A stretch of 64,000 bases of DNA, taken from NCBI RefSeq assembly GCF_001625195.1, contig NC_054391.1:7637157-7701156 (forward strand). Direction: 5' to 3'. Below the pieces are notes generated by a model, which ran no database searches, had not been told where the DNA came from, and saw only the letters and a list, made by a program, of their open reading frames with translations. Both the position numbers and the translations under genes were made by a program. Position 1 is the first letter of the stretch, and each line of letters begins with the position of its first letter. Origin of the DNA: Drechmeria coniospora. Its lineage: Eukaryota > Ascomycota > Sordariomycetes > Hypocreales > Ophiocordycipitaceae. Shown here one piece after another: positions 60,778-64,000 of the stretch.

Positions 60778-61636
60778 TTACTTGTTCGGCGCCTGTGGCT
60801 GCCTCAACCCGGCAGCGTCCTGGACACGACGGGTATTGAGCAGATCCTCCATCAAATCTCTCCTACCAATGTCTTTCATTTGCCCCAGGTGAGCCCAAGA
60901 TGAGCTAAGATCCTGCACCTGGCTCTCGGAAAGATTGAGCGAATGACCTGCATCCGTCTCATTGAATTCCCAAAAGTTAGCTTTCATTCCCACGCCATAG
61001 TATTGGTGCTTCCTTAGATAGGCCAGCCACAATTGCACAGTTTCTGGATTCCCATCTTTGATCTGAATCATACGCCGTAACGTAACACGTTCAAAGTTTT
61101 CCTGTGATTTCTTAAAGATAAAATGACTGCGCGGAACAGTCCATCGCTCGGTAATTCGTGGGAGTGGCACGGGTCCATACGAGGGTAGGCCAAGGTAGTA
61201 TGCGGCTCGGAGGGCGAAATCGGCGAAAAACTCAAGTGGCTGAATGCTGAACGAACGTAGCTGTAGGTCGCACGAAGGAATCCCAAATTCAGCCTCACGC
61301 TTCAGTGGCTTGAGATGGAGCGCTTGAAGGGATCGTGGGCGTCGCAGCTGGTGTTCGCAGTCGGCCACAGAAGTAGCATCCGTGGACAAAAATCGCTTCG
61401 GAAGAGTGGCGGTTTCTGAAAGCCTGTTGAAAATCTGAAAATTAAACCTGAAGCCATGGAGCAAGTTGTTGATAAATATACTGGGAACGTACGAAGTGGC
61501 TAGAATCCGCGTTGCGGTCCATGATGCAGCGACCTGAAATAATAATATGTTAGCACTCTTCATTCAACCTGTGATTAATACCAGCCGATTGACGAACACG
61601 AGGACACACAAGTGGCCTAGTATATAGGCGAAACAT
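60778..61636 (-). CDS. RSM10: Mitochondrial small-subunit ribosomal protein uS10m
   Basis: Mitochondrial counterpart of bacterial ribosomal protein S10. Three exons are read on the minus strand: 61636-61582, 61533-61493 and 61434-60778, giving 250 residues. The first 70 residues are basic and Ser-rich, a probable mitochondrial presequence (MFRLYTRPLVCPRVRQSAG). The S10 domain is at about 75-190: FGIPSCDLQLRSFSIQPLEF, FADFALRAAYYLGLPSYGPV, PLPRITERWTVPRSHFIFKK and QLWLAYLRKHQYYGVGMKAN. The joins at the two 5' introns are chosen by GTACGT and TTTTCAG signals and by frame; the domain itself needs no intron. The C-terminal 45 residues are a fungal extension. Confidence 0.93.
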
Positions 61637-61739
61637 TCTGTTGGTACCAGTGCATGAGCTCTGGGTATCGTATGGAAATGGTGGTTGAAGGAGAGAAAAC
61701 GCCTGGGTAGGAAAAGTTACCCGTGCTACGCCTCACCAC

Positions 61740-62106
61740 CGATAGCCAGTGCTCCCCAGCGAACCAGGCACCCTAGGGGACGAGGTACTTTTATACAACT
61801 TCGAATTCAACCGCGCTTTATAGTACGAAGACCGCCCTTTCTATTACAGACCTATTAATATTCTAATACTCTTTTACTGCACTATTTTGATACTATTTTA
61901 TAGTCTTAATAAATACTATTTTTCTATTATATATAATTTCTTACTTAAAGTTATACCTACTAATAGCCTTACTAAAGCTCTTACTACTATCTTAGCCTAC
62001 TAAGTCTCTAAGGAATCCCTATTTAGTATTAGTTATACTAGCTAAATAGAAGGGGTATTAAAATACTATAATTTATTTTTATAAGACTACCTAAATAGAA
62101 TACTAT
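61740..62106. other. Boundary of the right-hand decayed block
   Basis: Composition turns AT-rich at about 61810. No recognisable gene or element ends. Confidence 0.4.
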
Positions 62107-62297
62107 TATAATAGTACTACTACTTGTACTCTTTTTTTAGTTTACTCTATACTCTTTATTATATAATATGCAGACTACCTATATATATAGCCTTTTCCTC
62201 CTTGTACTTACTGTTTTCTTTCTTTTTTCTTCCTTTTTAATTCGAAAATTCTATAGTCTTTATATATACTACCTTCTTACTAGTCCGTATTGTAATA
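62107..62297 (-). mobile_element. Family A element A3, strongly decayed
   Basis: 191 bp matching A4 in the same orientation, with nearly all C/G pairs lost. It is separated from A4 by only five bases (GTAGT). Its own left flank (ACTAT) does not match, so its duplication is not recognisable. Confidence 0.78.
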
Positions 62298-62302
62298 GTA
62301 GT

Positions 62303-62493
62303 TGTGACGATATCGTATATCGTACTCTTCTTCTGGCCTACCCTACACTCTTCATCACGTGATGCGCGGACCACCTATGTATATGGCCCCTTCCTCCCCG
62401 CACTCACTGTTTTCCTTCTCTTTTCTTCTTCCTTAGTTCGAAAATTCTATAGTCTTTGCACATACTGCCTTCCTGCTAGTCAGCATCGTAACA
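62303..62493 (-). mobile_element. Family A element A4, little decayed
   Basis: 191 bp, TGTGACGATATCG to CATCGTAACA, with perfect GTAGT duplications at 62298-62302 and 62494-62498. CpGs survive, so it is much younger than its neighbour A3. Confidence 0.9.
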
Positions 62494-62813
62494 GTAGTAA
62501 CTACTAATTATACTACTATTAGTCTAAAAATACTATAATATACTATAAGTATAAGTAAGTATATTAAGTTAAAATATAGTATTTAATATACTATTTCTTT
62601 ATACTATAATTTAGAGTAATTAGTAATAGTACTACTACTAGCTAACTTACTATTACTATATAACCTATATATATAATAATTAGTTAATTACTTAAGCTAA
62701 TTAATTAAAATACTAATTACTATTCTCTTAACTACTACTAGTAATTACTAACTAATAGTACTAGTATTAGCTATTTTTAACTATAATATAATAACTATTT
62801 AATATGTTATTTA
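62494..62813. other. AT-rich spacer
   Basis: Decayed sequence of alternating TA/CTA words. Nothing recognisable. Confidence 0.4.
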
Positions 62814-63193
62814 TATTATAGTATTAGTCTTAGCCTAATACAGGATATAAGACAAAATAAGACAACGGACCTACTTAAAAACATATATAAACTAAAAGCC
62901 CTATTATAATATTACGCTTTACCTAATAGAGCTATATCCTAGGATAGAGTTACGTACTATTGTATGTAACTTGTACCCTATAACTAAGTAGGTATTGGAG
63001 TATAAGTACTCTAATGCCTTATACTTAAAGTTAGAGTTCTGTAGATTTCTCAATAACTATTTCCGACTACTAAATACTAGTAGTACTAGTAACTCTATAA
63101 TAAGCCCTAATTAATAAGTAGTTTTCCCTTCTTTAAGTCTTTTAATAAATATTATTAAGATTTATAAAGTAGCTACTTAGTAACTTTGTAATA
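62814..63193 (+). mobile_element. Family B element B4, split by C4
   Basis: Pieces 62814-62901 and 63108-63193 (174 bp net) rebuild a family B element. Flanks ATTTA (62809-62813 and 63194-63198) match perfectly. Confidence 0.85.
62902..63102 (+). mobile_element. Family C element C4 inside B4
   Basis: 201 bp, TATTATAATATTACGC to CTCTATAATA, with perfect AGCCC duplications (62897-62901 and 63103-63107). Same length as C2. Confidence 0.87.
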
Positions 63194-63251
63194 ATTTACT
63201 ATATAACTAAATAGGTAACTTATATTATAGTATTAGGCTTAGCCTAATATA

Positions 63252-63604
63252 TATTATGGGGTTAATAACTTACTGCTTTAGGACTCTTAATATTATAGTA
63301 TTAGGCTGAGCCTAATATAAAATATACAATAAAAGGACTAATAAACCTACTAAAGGAATATATATAAACTAAAAGCCCTAACTATTAAGTAGTTTTCCCT
63401 TTTTTAAGTCTTTTAATAAAAATTACTAAGAGTCTTAAAGCAGTTACTTAGTAACTTTGTAATACTTAATAATACTTATTAAAAGACTTAAAGAAGGAAA
63501 ATCTACTTATTAGTTAGGGCTTTTAGTTTATATATATTCTTCTAGTAAGTCTATTAGTCCTTTTATCTTATATCATATATTAGGCTAAGCCAAATACTAT
63601 AATA
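63252..63604 (-). mobile_element. Family B element B7, split by B6
   Basis: Pieces 63252-63290 and 63470-63604 (174 bp net) in reverse orientation to B5. Perfect ATATA duplications flank it (63247-63251 and 63605-63609). Confidence 0.83.
63291..63464 (+). mobile_element. Family B element B6, innermost
   Basis: 174 bp, TATTATAGTATTAGG to TTTGTAATA, with perfect CTTAA duplications (63286-63290 and 63465-63469). It lies inside B7, which lies inside B5. Confidence 0.86.
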
Positions 63605-63753
63605 ATATAGGATATAAGATAAAGGGACCTAATAGACCTACTTAGGAGTATATAAAACTAAAGCCCTAATTAATAAGTAGTTTTCTTATTCTTTAAGTCT
63701 ATTAATAAATATTATTAAGATTTCTAAAGTAATTACTTAGTAATTCTATAAGT

Positions 63754-64000
63754 TAGCCCCCTCTAAAACGGGTATACTCTAAGGCGGGTACCCTATTTAG
63801 CTCTTTTATATAAATTAACTTACTATTTTATAACTGTATTTTTTGGTATAATTTAACTATAATTTTTAAGATAAATAGGGAAATACCTCTTAGAATAAAG
63901 AGGTAAAATGGGAAGGGTGCGCAATAGAAGTTTAATTATACGGACTATCCAAAATAGATATCAATTAAGGCTGTTAGTAACAGTACGAAGTACACTAGTT
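63754..64000. other. Right end of window
   Basis: Decayed sequence with some normal-composition patches; nothing recognised. Confidence 0.4.

Larger units (their letters stand above)
63223..63753 (+). mobile_element. Family B element B5, split by B7
   Basis: Pieces 63223-63251 and about 63610-63753 (173 bp net) rebuild a family B element around B7. The right end is too decayed to place exactly, and no target duplication is certain. Confidence 0.72.

Noticed and set aside
62107..62493. A3 and A4 as the two LTRs of one element with its inside deleted
   Set aside because: A4 has its own perfect GTAGT duplication on both sides and is far less decayed than A3, which fits two separate insertions better.

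Overview
The window looks like nuclear DNA of a filamentous ascomycete (Pezizomycotina, probably Sordariomycetes and perhaps Hypocreales). The evidence is dense housekeeping genes with short introns (mostly about 50-75 nt), typical filamentous-fungal orthologues, and long AT-rich blocks carrying the C-to-T/G-to-A decay of repeat-induced point mutation (RIP). I could not run a database search. Names rest on protein families I recognise, and exon joins on frame, GT/GC-AG signals and family continuity.

Layout. From 1 to 42.3 kb is a gene-rich segment: ATG8 (-), coproporphyrinogen oxidase HEM13 (+), a SWIM zinc-finger protein (+), proteasome lid subunit RPN8 (-), a peroxisomal ABCD transporter (+), PP1 regulator SDS22 (-), CSN12 (-), ribosomal protein RPL20 (+), a chromodomain protein (-), RIC8 (-), MO25/hym1 (+), SWI/SNF subunit SNF12 (-), a Qc-SNARE (+), a large JmjC/zinc-finger protein (-), COQ2 (+), RPS23 (-) and an unrecognised coiled-coil protein (+). 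The intergenic spaces hold many short GTAC-rich and TACGGAG/CTCCGTA microrepeats.

From 42.5 to 50.3 kb lies a complete but fully decayed Ty3/gypsy chromovirus, with 220-bp LTRs and a TATTT target duplication. From 50.5 to 52 kb there is a pile of nested short elements (families A, B and C, about 191, 173 and 200 bp) whose order of insertion can be read from their target duplications. HIS1 (-) then sits as a small intact island. More decayed DNA with solo elements follows (53.7-55.2 kb), then a second island: mitochondrial tryptophanyl-tRNA synthetase (+), an importin-13-type karyopherin (-) and mitochondrial ribosomal protein uS10m (-). The right end (61.8-64 kb) is again decayed DNA with nested A, B and C elements.

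The genes do not form one pathway. They cover autophagy, haem and ubiquinone synthesis, proteolysis, G-protein signalling, morphogenesis, chromatin, trafficking, translation and histidine synthesis. The least explained signals are the nested hairpin-bearing TGTTA...TAACA elements, the intergenic heptamer microrepeats, and the roughly 2.5-kb non-pol region inside the gypsy element.
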